DNA of 7,065 nt from Mycobacterium sp. GTDB taxonomy: Bacteria; Actinomycetota; Actinomycetes; Mycobacteriales; Mycobacteriaceae. The stretch spans positions 1 through 7,065 of the forward strand of contig JAHFVB010000267.1 of NCBI GenBank assembly GCA_023264755.1, written 5' to 3'. The translations under genes and the position numbers were made by a program. The notes beneath the pieces were generated by a model. The model did not search any database, was not told the DNA's origin, and was given only the letters and a program-made list of their open reading frames with translations. The first letter of the stretch is position 1. Every line of letters begins with the position of its first letter. Shown one piece after another: positions 1 through 5,879 of this stretch.

Positions 1-1025
1 CCCTTGGCGCCGACGATGGGCAGGTTGTCCGGGTACCGGTATTGGTCCTTGCCGAACAGCAGCGCCGCGTCGACGACGAGTGACTTGTTGTTGTCGCCGC
101 CGGTGATCCCGGGATAGCCGGTGTCGAGCAGCGTCTTCGCGCCGAGCAACAAGCAGGTGTACTCGGGGTTGTACTTCGCCAACAGTGACGTCGTCGGCTG
201 CAGGTCGTTGATGGCCCGAACGAAGTTGTCCTGGTTCGGCGCAAGCAGGTTCAGGCCGCTGTTGGCGAAGCCGGTGAGGTTGAGCAGCAGCGCGTCCAGT
301 TGTTTCGATTGTCGATCCACGGTGGCGCTGGTGGTACTCGCCGCGTCGAGCGCACTGAGGATGTGCTGGGCCGCCGAACTGTAGGTGTCGGCGAATCCCT
401 TCAGCGAACGCCAGTCGGCCCGGATGGTCTCGGCTCGCGGATTCAACTGCAGCAGAACCTCGTTGAGGCCGGTGGTGGCTTCGCCCATGCGTTCGCCCTG
501 GCCCCGCACGCCTTGGGCGAGCGCGGACAGGATGGCGTTCAGCTTGGCCGGATCGACCTGGTTGAGCAGGCTCACCAGGTTCTCGAACACCGTGTTGACT
601 TCGACGCTGACGTTGTCGGACTGCAGCACCGCGCCCGGAGCCAGCCGCTTCGGGCTGGGGTCGGATGGATACACCAGCTCTACGTACTTGGCCCCGAAGA
701 TCGTGGTGGCCTGGATGCGGGCCTGCACGTTGGCGGGGATGAACTTCATCTGGTCGGGAAAGAGGTTGAGCTTCAATTTGATTGGTTCGTTGCCGCCCGC
801 AATGGTGCCCACCTCACCGACCTGGACACCGCGCATCTTGACCTTCGCGCCCACCTCCATGACGAGGCCGGCTCGATCGGACACCAGGGTCACCGGGACG
901 AAGGACGTGAAGCTCTTGTTGAACGCGCCCATCGTCGCGTAGACGAAGGCCACGATCGCGACGATCAGCGCGAGCGCCGACCACAGTCGCGACGCACGGC
1001 TGTCTCCCCACTCTCTCGACGCCAT
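1..1025 (-). CDS. mceA: MceA-family protein (MlaD/MCE domain), 3' end cut off by the window edge
   Basis: This is the substrate-binding/tunnel subunit of an Mce lipid-import system, anchored in the inner membrane and projecting into the periplasm. About 341 N-terminal codons are present and the frame is open to the left edge; family members usually run to roughly 400-450 residues. I read the frame by hand from the reverse strand. The start is ATG at 1025, giving MASREWGDS. A hydrophobic anchor spans about residues 14-35. An MCE/MlaD domain spans about 40-120, with RGVQVGEVG (65-73) and FGAKYVEL (110-117). A long helical region follows. The motif PEYTCLLLGA near the visible end is typical of MceA rather than MceB-F. 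The gene begins 2 bp after the yrbEB stop, with a GGCGGG stretch just upstream, so it is probably translated from the same operon mRNA. Which mce cluster this is cannot be told from the window. Confidence 0.93.
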   Translation of the reverse strand, partial: MASREWGDSRASRLWSALALIVAIVAFVYATMGAFNKSFTSFVPVTLVSDRAGLVMEVGAKVKMRGVQVGEVGTIAGGNEPIKLKLNLFPDQMKFIPANVQARIQATTIFGAKYVELVYPSDPSPKRLAPGAVLQSDNVSVEVNTVFENLVSLLNQVDPAKLNAILSALAQGVRGQGERMGEATTGLNEVLLQLNPRAETIRADWRSLKGFADTYSSAAQHILSALDAASTTSATVDRQSKQLDALLLNLTGFANSGLNLLAPNQDNFVRAINDLQPTTSLLAKYNPEYTCLLLGAKTLLDTGYPGITGGDNNKSLVVDAALLFGKDQYRYPDNLPIVGAK

Positions 1026-1027
1026 GC

Positions 1028-1885
1028 TCAACCCGCCAGGTTGAAGTGGCCGGTCTGGCCATAGATGGCCAGCGAGACGAACAGCACCACCACCGAGGCG
1101 GTGATCATCGAGGTCCGAACGGCTCGACCGACGGCTTCACCGACTCCGGCCGGGCCGCCCGAGGCCGTATAGCCGTAATAGGTGTGCACCAGCATGATCA
1201 CCACCGCCATCACGAGCGCAAGCACGAAGGACCACAACAGATCCGTCGTGGACAGGAAGGTGTAGAAGTAGTGGTCGTAGACGCCCGAGGACTGCCCGTA
1301 GTACGCCGTGGTGCCGAACCGGGCGGCGAAGAACGAGGCCATCACCGCCACGCAGTACACCGGGATGACGACCACTGCGCCCGCCGCGACCCGAGTCGAC
1401 GCCAGGTAGGCCACCGAGCGGATGCCCATCACTTCCAACGCGTCGATCTCCTCGCTGATCCGCATCGCTCCGATTTGTGCGGTCGCACCGGCACCGATGG
1501 TGGCCGCCATGGCGATGCCGGCGGTGAGTGGCGCGATGAGTCGCACGTTGAAGAAGGCCGAGGCGAAGCCGATCAGGGCCTCGACACCTACTTGAGAGAA
1601 CTGGTTGTAACCCTGGACCGCCACCAGCGCGCCGGTCGACAGCGTCAGGAACCCGACGATCGCCGTGGTGCCGCCGATCATCACCAGTGCGCCGGTGCCC
1701 AGACTCATCTGGGCGATCAGCCGAATCAGTTCGGAGGTGTACCGGGTGACGGCATCGCCGATCGAAAGGACCGTGCGGCCGTAGAACTGGGCCTGTGCGC
1801 CGATTCGTTCGATCCCGTCGACGACTCCCCGACCGGCTTTGGTCACGCGCGGACGCCTCGGCGCTACTCCGGATCCGGCACTCAT
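1028..1885 (-). CDS. yrbEB: YrbEB, MlaE-type ABC permease subunit of an Mce system
   Basis: This is the second integral-membrane permease of the Mce importer. It is expected to pair with YrbEA and an MceG-type ATPase encoded elsewhere. The protein has 285 residues, normal for the B subunit, with a hydrophilic N-terminus of about 35 residues followed by several membrane segments. The family signature lies at about 131-155: GAGATAQIGAMRISEEIDAL, followed by EVMGI. EEIDAL (145-150) is the conserved cytoplasmic loop thought to contact the ATPase. A C-terminal SGGPAGVGEAVGRAVRTS stretch is also typical. The ATG start overlaps the yrbEA stop as ATGA, and AGGTGA lies a few bases upstream of it, which suggests translational coupling. 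The family assignment is firm; the transported substrate is unknown. Confidence 0.95.
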   Translation of the reverse strand: MSAGSGVAPRRPRVTKAGRGVVDGIERIGAQAQFYGRTVLSIGDAVTRYTSELIRLIAQMSLGTGALVMIGGTTAIVGFLTLSTGALVAVQGYNQFSQVGVEALIGFASAFFNVRLIAPLTAGIAMAATIGAGATAQIGAMRISEEIDALEVMGIRSVAYLASTRVAAGAVVVIPVYCVAVMASFFAARFGTTAYYGQSSGVYDHYFYTFLSTTDLLWSFVLALVMAVVIMLVHTYYGYTASGGPAGVGEAVGRAVRTSMITASVVVLFVSLAIYGQTGHFNLAG

Positions 1886-2649
1886 GGCGTCACCTGGAAG
1901 CCGACGGCGGTGACGATCACGTTGATGACGAACAGGGCGACGAAGGAGAACACCACCGTCTCGTTGACCGCATTGCCGACCCCGGCAGGACCGCCACCCA
2001 CCGACACGCCCATGTAGCAGGCAATCAGGCCGGCGGTCAGTCCGAACAGGGTCGCCTTGACCAGTGCGATCAAGACGTCGCTCAGCCCGGTGATCAGGGT
2101 CATTCCGGCGACGAACGCACCCGGGGTGACGTGCTGGAAGTACACCGAGAAGAAGAATCCGCCGGCCAGTCCGACCAGGATCACCAGCGAGGAGAGCAGC
2201 AGGGCGACGGTGGTCGCGGCGAGTACCCGCGGTACCACCAGCGTCTGAATCGGATTGATGCCCATCACGCGGAGTGCATCGAGCTCCTCACGGATCGTGC
2301 GGGCTCCCAGATCGGCGCACATCGACGTCGCGCCGGCGCCGGCCACCACCAGCACTGTCACGATCGGCCCCGTCTGATTCACCGTGCCCAGCGACGCGCC
2401 CGTGCCCGAGAAGTCGGCCGCCCCGAACTCGACCAGCAGCACGTTGAAGGTGAACACGGTCAACACGGTGAACGGGATCGACAACATCAAGGTGGGCACC
2501 AACGACACCCTCGCGACGAACCACGTCTGCAAGAGGTACTCGCGCCATGCGAAGGGGCGGCGGAACATGCAGACGAAGGTGTCCAACGCCAAGGCGAAGA
2601 ATCCACCGAGCCCGCTGAACGGCTTCGCGAACACACCGGCCGACACCAC
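1882..2649 (-). CDS. yrbEA: YrbEA, MlaE-type ABC permease subunit of an Mce system, GTG start
   Basis: This is the first permease subunit and first gene of the leftward mce operon. The protein has 255 residues, close to the usual 250-265 for the family. It has the N-terminal amphipathic GGFFALALDT region (15-24), membrane segments near 48-72, 92-108, 142-170, 188-212 and 232-252, and the signature GAGATSMCADLGARTIREEL (104-123). EELDALRVMGI (121-131) is the ATPase-contact loop. VGNAVNETVV near residue 224 is characteristic of YrbEA proteins. The start is GTG at 2649 because an in-frame TAA (2650-2652) directly precedes it; a second GTG follows at 2646. A modest SD-like GGCGG sits 8 bases upstream of the GTG. 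The abutting in-frame stop and the upstream ORF are unusual (see findings). I am sure of the family but not of the exact first codon. Confidence 0.93.
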   Translation of the reverse strand: MVSAGVFAKPFSGLGGFFALALDTFVCMFRRPFAWREYLLQTWFVARVSLVPTLMLSIPFTVLTVFTFNVLLVEFGAADFSGTGASLGTVNQTGPIVTVLVVAGAGATSMCADLGARTIREELDALRVMGINPIQTLVVPRVLAATTVALLLSSLVILVGLAGGFFFSVYFQHVTPGAFVAGMTLITGLSDVLIALVKATLFGLTAGLIACYMGVSVGGGPAGVGNAVNETVVFSFVALFVINVIVTAVGFQVTP

Positions 2650-2799
2650 TTAACGAACCGCCTCGGGGATCGATGACGCAGGCCGGCTCGGGAGGAGCTG
2701 CGGCCATTCCGCACGAGTCGAGCGGACGGTCGCCAGGGGACGGCCGGTCCCACTGCCGACGTCACGCTGGACTGGTGTCGAATTCCCATTGAATGCCAT
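2650..2799 (-). other. possible 49-codon leader ORF, in frame with and abutting yrbEA
   Basis: On the reverse strand an ATG at 2799 opens a 49-residue frame (begins MAFNGNSTPVQ, ends SSIPEAVR). It ends at TAA 2652-2650, immediately before the GTG of yrbEA, and is in the same frame. No strong SD is visible; a weak AGGTCGG lies upstream. It could be a translated leader peptide coupled to yrbEA, a relic of a longer YrbEA N-terminus broken by a stop codon, or chance. I do not recognise the peptide, and known YrbEA proteins do not need this extension. Confidence 0.3.
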
Positions 2800-2841
2800 C
2801 AACCGACCTGTGTTCCTCTCCGGTCATGCATCACACGGCCG

Positions 2842-2857
2842 CCGATCTTGTGATCGG
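2842..2857. promoter_or_regulatory. 16-bp inverted repeat, candidate operator of the mce operon
   Basis: CCGATC-TTGT-GATCGG is a perfect 6-bp inverted repeat with a 4-base centre. It lies about 13-28 bases downstream of the transcription start predicted for the mce promoter. That position suits a repressor site that blocks early elongation. It could also form a small hairpin in the leader RNA. The symmetry is seen directly; the regulatory role is inferred. Confidence 0.35.
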
Positions 2858-2876
2858 GCTCACTCGCCGATTCGAA

Positions 2877-2905
2877 AGTAAACTAAAAAATGTCAGAGAA
2901 GGCAA
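2877..2905 (-). promoter_or_regulatory. candidate promoter of the mce operon
   Basis: On the reverse strand TTGCCT (2905-2900) is followed, after exactly 17 bases, by TTTACT (2882-2877). These resemble the -35 TTGACA and -10 TATAAT/TANNNT of housekeeping sigma promoters. The AT-rich run TTTTTTAGTTTA between and across them stands out in a GC-rich region. Transcription would begin near 2870, leaving a leader of about 220 bases before yrbEA. This is a prediction by eye only. Confidence 0.4.
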
Positions 2906-3109
2906 GTTTCGGCAACTTCCGCCGGTTGCCGACGGCCCAACGCCTCGACGCAGCCATAGCTGACGCCTCCGTAAGTTGAACCAAACTCACCAATTCGTCG
3001 CTATCGATGTCAATTGTCTTCTTGCAGAACGATTTCGATGACGGACACTGGGAAACGACCTGCCCGAGCCACCCGGCTCCGGGCAGCCAGTTCGGGCCGC
3101 GACGAATGG

Positions 3110-3376
3110 TTAGCCGGGCGAAGGATGACCCGTGAATCGCGTGCGGGCGGAGTCGGCCACGGGCGACGCGTCCGGCTGGTGACGATCGGCTGCGCCCTCG
3201 GCACCGCGCTCCCCCTCGGCGATGTCGGTGTCGTCGTGCGCCTCCGCGCCAATCGGAACGATCTGAGCGACCATGCGACCACGCCTCACGACGTCGAACG
3301 ATTCTCCCGCAGCGACGCGGTCGAAGTAATACGCTGCGCTGTTACGAATTTGCCCGAGGCCGATCTTCTGTCTCAT
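3110..3376 (-). CDS. Phd/YefM-family type II antitoxin-like protein, apparently without a toxin
   Basis: This 88-residue protein has a first half that matches the DNA-binding fold of Phd/YefM/VapB-type antitoxins. It shows IGLGQIRNSAAYYFDRVAAG (5-24), then the ESFDVVRRGRMVAQIVPI stretch (25-42), in the usual order of helix, GE turn and two strands. The ATG at 3376 is well supported by AGGTGG (plus-strand 3381-3386) 4 bases upstream. From about residue 45 the sequence becomes a low-complexity run rich in A, D, E, G, R and P that I do not recognise as a toxin-binding tail. No toxin gene follows. Such antitoxins normally neutralise a co-encoded RNase toxin and repress their own operon. Here the gene may be a solitary regulator, an orphan antitoxin, or a relic with a shifted C-terminus. 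Confidence 0.68.
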   Translation of the reverse strand: MRQKIGLGQIRNSAAYYFDRVAAGESFDVVRRGRMVAQIVPIGAEAHDDTDIAEGERGAEGAADRHQPDASPVADSARTRFTGHPSPG

Positions 3377-3380
3377 TCAG

Positions 3381-3386
3381 CCACCT
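3381..3386 (-). promoter_or_regulatory. ribosome binding site of the antitoxin gene
   Basis: Read on the reverse strand this is AGGTGG, 4 bases before the ATG at 3376. It is one of the clearer SD matches in the window and supports that start for a small gene that would otherwise be easy to dismiss. Confidence 0.6.
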
Positions 3387-3550
3387 GCCTACCGAGCCGC
3401 TTCCAGACCCGACGGTCGTGCATCGCCCAAGCAACTCTTCCAGCGCCCTGTCGCGTCAGCGCCGACTCGCGGCCGCCCCGGTGTCGCGGGGATCGCGCCG
3501 ACAATCGCGTTGGCCGACCGGCCAGTCCCCCAATTCGGGACGATGAAAAA

Positions 3551-3580
3551 TTTAACTGCCGATAAAAACACTGGTAGGGT
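3551..3580 (+). promoter_or_regulatory. candidate promoter and shared element upstream of the CoA-transferase gene
   Basis: This AT-rich island lies in an otherwise GC-rich stretch. TTAACT (3552-3557) and TAGGGT (3575-3580) are 17 bases apart and could be -35 and -10 hexamers; TAGGGT fits the mycobacterial TANNNT pattern. Embedded in it is TTTAA (3551-3555), then 7 bases, then TAAAAACAC (3563-3571). The same spaced element recurs at 5757-5777 before the acyl-CoA dehydrogenase gene. If the promoter is right, the element covers the -35 and the spacer, where a repressor would act. The rest of the 3377-3655 gap shows only a minor inverted repeat, TGGCC-GACC-GGCCA (3511-3524). Confidence 0.45.
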
Positions 3581-3643
3581 AGCCCCGGTTTTACTCGGCG
3601 TCAAGGGTTTCGCGGCGCTCGACGGCCGCACCACCAGACGATT

Positions 3644-3648
3644 AGGAG
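3644..3648 (+). promoter_or_regulatory. ribosome binding site of the CoA-transferase gene
   Basis: AGGAG lies 7 bases before the ATG at 3656. This is a textbook SD spacing and fixes that start codon. Confidence 0.75.
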
Positions 3649-3655
3649 TTGATCG

Positions 3656-4879
3656 ATGTCCCCCACGTCAGCTGCGGCCACCCCACTCGACGGCATGCGG
3701 GTCGTCGAGCTCTCGAGCTTCGTCGCCGTCCCGCTGGCTGGTATGACGCTGGCGCAGCTCGGGTGTGAGGTCATCCGGGTCGATCCGGTCGGCGGTGGCG
3801 CCGACTACCGGCGGTGGCCCGTGGCCGACAGCGGGTCCAGCATCTACTGGGCCGGGTTGAACAAGGGCAAGCGGTCGCTCGCCGTCGACTTGCGCTCCCC
3901 CGAGGGCCAGTCGCTCGTCCAGCGGTTGATCACCGAGAGCGGGCCGCGCGGCGGCATCCTGATCACCAACGTGGTGGGACGCGATTGGCATTCATACGAG
4001 ACGCTGGCGGCCATGCGCCCCGACTTGATTCACCTAGAAGTCTCCGGACGTGGAGCTGGCGGTACCGGAGTGGACTACACCGTCAACGCCGGAATCGGCT
4101 TTCCGCTGGTCACTGGGCATCCGTCGGCGCCGGGGCCCGTCAACCACGTGTTGCCGGCGTGGGACGTCAGTTGTGGCCTGTACGCCGCGCTGGCCATCAC
4201 GGCTGCGCTACGTCACCGCGACGCCACGGGGCAGGGCAGCCGAATTCGGCTGCCCCTCGAAGACGTTGCGCTCGCCACCGCGAGCAACTTGGGGCTTTTG
4301 ACCGAGCCCATGGTCAACGGCACGCAGCGGCAGCGGTTGGGCAATGCGATCTACGGTCAGTACGGGCAAGACTTCGTCAGCCGGGACGGCGTCTCGTTCA
4401 TGATCGTCGCCCTCACCGGCCGGCACCTACGGGATCTGGCCAGGGTCACCGGAACCACCGAAGCCGTTACCGCGCTGGCCGACTCGCTGGGCGCCGATTT
4501 CGCCGACGAGGGCGATCGGTACCACCACCGCGACGCGTTGAGCGGGTTGTTCGCCCCTTGGTTCCAACAGCGCTGCGCCGACGAGATTTCGGCTGACCTG
4601 TCGTCGACCTCGGTGCTGTGGGAGCGCTACCGCACCTTCGCCGAGACCGCGAAAGACCCTCGAGTGACCGACAACCCGCTATTCACCAGCGTGCAGCAAC
4701 CCCACGTCGGCGAGTACCTAGCCGCAGGTCTACCGATGTCCGTAGACGGGGTGCACGCCGCCGCAGTGGCCGCGCCGGCGCTGGGAGACGACACCGTCGA
4801 CGTGCTAGTGGAGCGCCTGTCGCTGTCACCCGAGGAAGTTCTCCGACTTCGCGAATCCGGCGTCGTCGCAAGTTCTTAG
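3656..4879 (+). CDS. CaiB/BaiF family III CoA-transferase (or 2-methylacyl-CoA racemase-like member)
   Basis: This is a cytoplasmic enzyme that moves coenzyme A between acyl groups through an aspartyl-CoA thioester intermediate; some family members instead epimerise alpha-methylacyl-CoA. The 407 residues match the full family length. The N-terminal domain has LDGMRVVELSSFVAVPLAGM (11-30), LAQLGCEVIRVDP (32-44) and LNKGKRSLAVDL (68-79), the nucleotide/CoA-binding part of the interlocked dimer fold. The catalytic Asp is most likely D170, in AWDVSCGLYAALAITAALRH, equivalent to Asp169 of formyl-CoA transferase. The C-terminal part has the expected PRVTDNPLF block (about 338-346). The gene has its own promoter-like region and SD, and lies divergent from the mce operon with the antitoxin gene between. 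The neighbouring TetR regulator and acyl-CoA dehydrogenase suggest a lipid, steroid or branched-acid pathway. The acyl substrate cannot be read from the sequence. Confidence 0.92.
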   Translation: MSPTSAAATPLDGMRVVELSSFVAVPLAGMTLAQLGCEVIRVDPVGGGADYRRWPVADSGSSIYWAGLNKGKRSLAVDLRSPEGQSLVQRLITESGPRGGILITNVVGRDWHSYETLAAMRPDLIHLEVSGRGAGGTGVDYTVNAGIGFPLVTGHPSAPGPVNHVLPAWDVSCGLYAALAITAALRHRDATGQGSRIRLPLEDVALATASNLGLLTEPMVNGTQRQRLGNAIYGQYGQDFVSRDGVSFMIVALTGRHLRDLARVTGTTEAVTALADSLGADFADEGDRYHHRDALSGLFAPWFQQRCADEISADLSSTSVLWERYRTFAETAKDPRVTDNPLFTSVQQPHVGEYLAAGLPMSVDGVHAAAVAAPALGDDTVDVLVERLSLSPEEVLRLRESGVVASS

Positions 4880-4980
4880 CCGTCACCATCGGGGCGAAGG
4901 GCTTGGGACGGATGACCCACCTCCGATGCGCGCAACAACCCCTACGGCGGCGCCTCCGCGACGTCTGGGTTGACGCTGGG

Positions 4981-4986
4981 TAACAT
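4981..4986 (+). promoter_or_regulatory. candidate -10 element for leaderless transcription of the TetR gene
   Basis: TAACAT fits the mycobacterial -10 pattern TANNNT and ends 6 bases before the A of the ATG at 4993. Transcription would therefore begin on the start codon itself. No SD-like sequence is found just upstream of the ATG, which agrees with a leaderless mRNA. No good -35 is visible at the usual distance. Confidence 0.45.
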
Positions 4987-4992
4987 CTACGC

Positions 4993-5658
4993 ATGGCACG
5001 GGCGAGGGACACCAGCAGCGCTGCCGCCTTGTCCGATGGCGATCGCGAGCCGGACTCGAAATCGGCACTGACTCGGCGGCGAATACTGGATGCGGCCGCC
5101 TACGTCCTCAGCATAAAGGGATATGGCGGACTGCGACTGACCGAGGTGGCGGCCCAGGCCGACATTCAGGCGCCCGCCATCTACTACTACTTTTCCTCCC
5201 GCGAAGACCTCATCGAAGAGGTGATGTGGTCGGGCATCGCCGACATGCGCGAGCACGTGACGGCAATCCTCGACGCACTGCCCGATGGGACGTCCCCGCT
5301 GGACAGACTCTTGGCCACGGTCGAGGCCCACCTGCGGCACGCGCTGGAGATCTCCGACTACACGACCGCCTCCATCCGCAACGCCGGTCAGGTACCGGAC
5401 GCCATCCGCAAACGCCAGATTCGCGAAGAGGAGCGTTACGGCGAGATCTGGCGCGGGCTGATCAACGACCTCGCGCGGTCCGGGGGCCTGCGTTCCGATC
5501 TCGACCTGTACATCGCCCAGATGCTCGTTCTGGGGGCGCTCAACTGGACGGTCGAATGGTGGGACGCTCGCCGCGGTTCGGTCGACGCGGTCGTCGCGAA
5601 CGCACAGTCGTTGGTTCGCCACGGTCTCTCCCCAGTTGCCGGCCGTCGCAAGAAGTAG
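4993..5658 (+). CDS. TetR-family transcriptional regulator, probably of acyl-CoA metabolism
   Basis: This 221-residue protein is a typical one-component repressor. A hydrophilic tail of about 25 residues precedes the TetR_N helix-turn-helix (about 28-77): RRRILDAAAYVLSIKGYGGL, then LTEVAAQADIQAPAIYYYFS (49-68), with SREDLIEEV closing the domain. The recognition helix is around 59-66. The all-helical C-terminal ligand domain includes RKRQIREEERYGEIWRGLI and a late WTVEWWDARRG. This arrangement is reminiscent of KstR2-type acyl-CoA-responsive regulators, an impression from memory rather than an alignment. It sits between a CoA-transferase and an acyl-CoA dehydrogenase, 113 bases after the former, so those two genes are the obvious targets. 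The start is supported by a -10 element placed for a leaderless mRNA. The family is certain; ligand and regulon are inferred. Confidence 0.93.
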   Translation: MARARDTSSAAALSDGDREPDSKSALTRRRILDAAAYVLSIKGYGGLRLTEVAAQADIQAPAIYYYFSSREDLIEEVMWSGIADMREHVTAILDALPDGTSPLDRLLATVEAHLRHALEISDYTTASIRNAGQVPDAIRKRQIREEERYGEIWRGLINDLARSGGLRSDLDLYIAQMLVLGALNWTVEWWDARRGSVDAVVANAQSLVRHGLSPVAGRRKK

Positions 5659-5690
5659 TCCGGTAGCCCCAACCCACACCACGGAACTGC

Positions 5691-5707
5691 CGGTTCGGCT
5701 CGAACCG
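5691..5707. repeat. 17-bp perfect inverted repeat downstream of the TetR gene
   Basis: CGGTTCG-GCT-CGAACCG has 7-bp arms around a 3-base centre and starts 33 bases after the TetR stop codon. It could be a terminator stem without a T-run, which is common in mycobacteria, or a dimeric repressor operator upstream of the acyl-CoA dehydrogenase promoter. Symmetry is certain, function open. Confidence 0.5.
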
Positions 5708-5745
5708 AACTCGGCGTCTGTGAACGCTTCGCACGGGCGCCCACG

Positions 5746-5778
5746 TTGATCGTTAGTTTAATTTGTGTTAAAAACACA
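5746..5778 (+). promoter_or_regulatory. candidate promoter and operator upstream of the acyl-CoA dehydrogenase gene
   Basis: This is an AT-rich island within the 221-bp gap after the TetR gene. TTGATC (5746-5751) and TAAAAA (5769-5774) are 17 bases apart and could be -35 and -10 hexamers, though the -10 is imperfect; TAATTT at 5759-5764 is an alternative TANNNT. The perfect palindrome TGTGTT-AAA-AACACA (5764-5778) covers the putative -10. The shared element TTTAA-N7-TAAAAACAC (5757-5777) matches the one before the CoA-transferase gene. A TetR dimer binding here would block RNA polymerase. The remaining 100 bases up to the gene form an unremarkable leader. Confidence 0.5.
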
Positions 5779-5867
5779 GTGGGATCCGATCGCTGCGGGT
5801 ACGCCCCGGCATCGTGGTTGACCCACCGCCGACCGTCGTCGGCCGACCGAAGAGCCGACACAACGCC

Positions 5868-5875
5868 AGAAGGGG
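5868..5875 (+). promoter_or_regulatory. ribosome binding site that fixes the acyl-CoA dehydrogenase start
   Basis: AGAAGGGG ends 4 bases before the ATG at 5880. It supports this start over the in-frame GTG at 5814, which would add 22 residues of Pro/Arg-rich sequence not typical of the family. Confidence 0.7.
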
Positions 5876-5879
5876 CGAC

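Larger units (their letters stand above)
2650..3109. other. intergenic region upstream of yrbEA
   Basis: This is 460 bp without a convincing protein-coding gene. It contains the candidate leader ORF, the candidate mce promoter and the 16-bp inverted repeat listed separately. Between about 2906 and 3109 lies DNA downstream of the antitoxin gene, where a partner toxin gene would be expected. No PIN-domain, RelE-like or other toxin frame is recognisable on the reverse strand. Only short fragments resembling antitoxin ends are seen (see findings). Confidence 0.6.

Noticed and set aside
300..1064. 254-codon plus-strand ORF opposite mceA
   Set aside because: Its composition (Arg, Gly, His-rich, no domain) is typical of the antisense frame of a GC-rich gene. 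MceA on the other strand is clearly real.
1046..2676. Long plus-strand ORFs opposite yrbEB and yrbEA
   Set aside because: They are His/Arg/Asp-rich mirror frames of the permease genes and resemble no known protein.
2487..2789. 100-codon minus-strand ORF beginning upstream of yrbEA
   Set aside because: It is out of frame with yrbEA, Ser/Arg-rich, and overlaps the conserved start of the permease.
3471..3495. CCCCG/CGGGG inverted repeat as a terminator
   Set aside because: It has only 5-bp arms, no T-run and no gene ending nearby; such repeats are expected by chance in GC-rich DNA.
3014..3565. 183-codon plus-strand ORF across the antitoxin region
   Set aside because: It runs antisense through the antitoxin gene, which has a recognisable domain and SD, and through the CoA-transferase promoter. 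Its translation is Arg/Ser-rich with no family resemblance.
5814..5879. Extended GTG start for the acyl-CoA dehydrogenase
   Set aside because: It would add 22 Pro/Arg-rich residues, whereas the ATG at 5880 has a strong SD and gives the normal family N-terminus.
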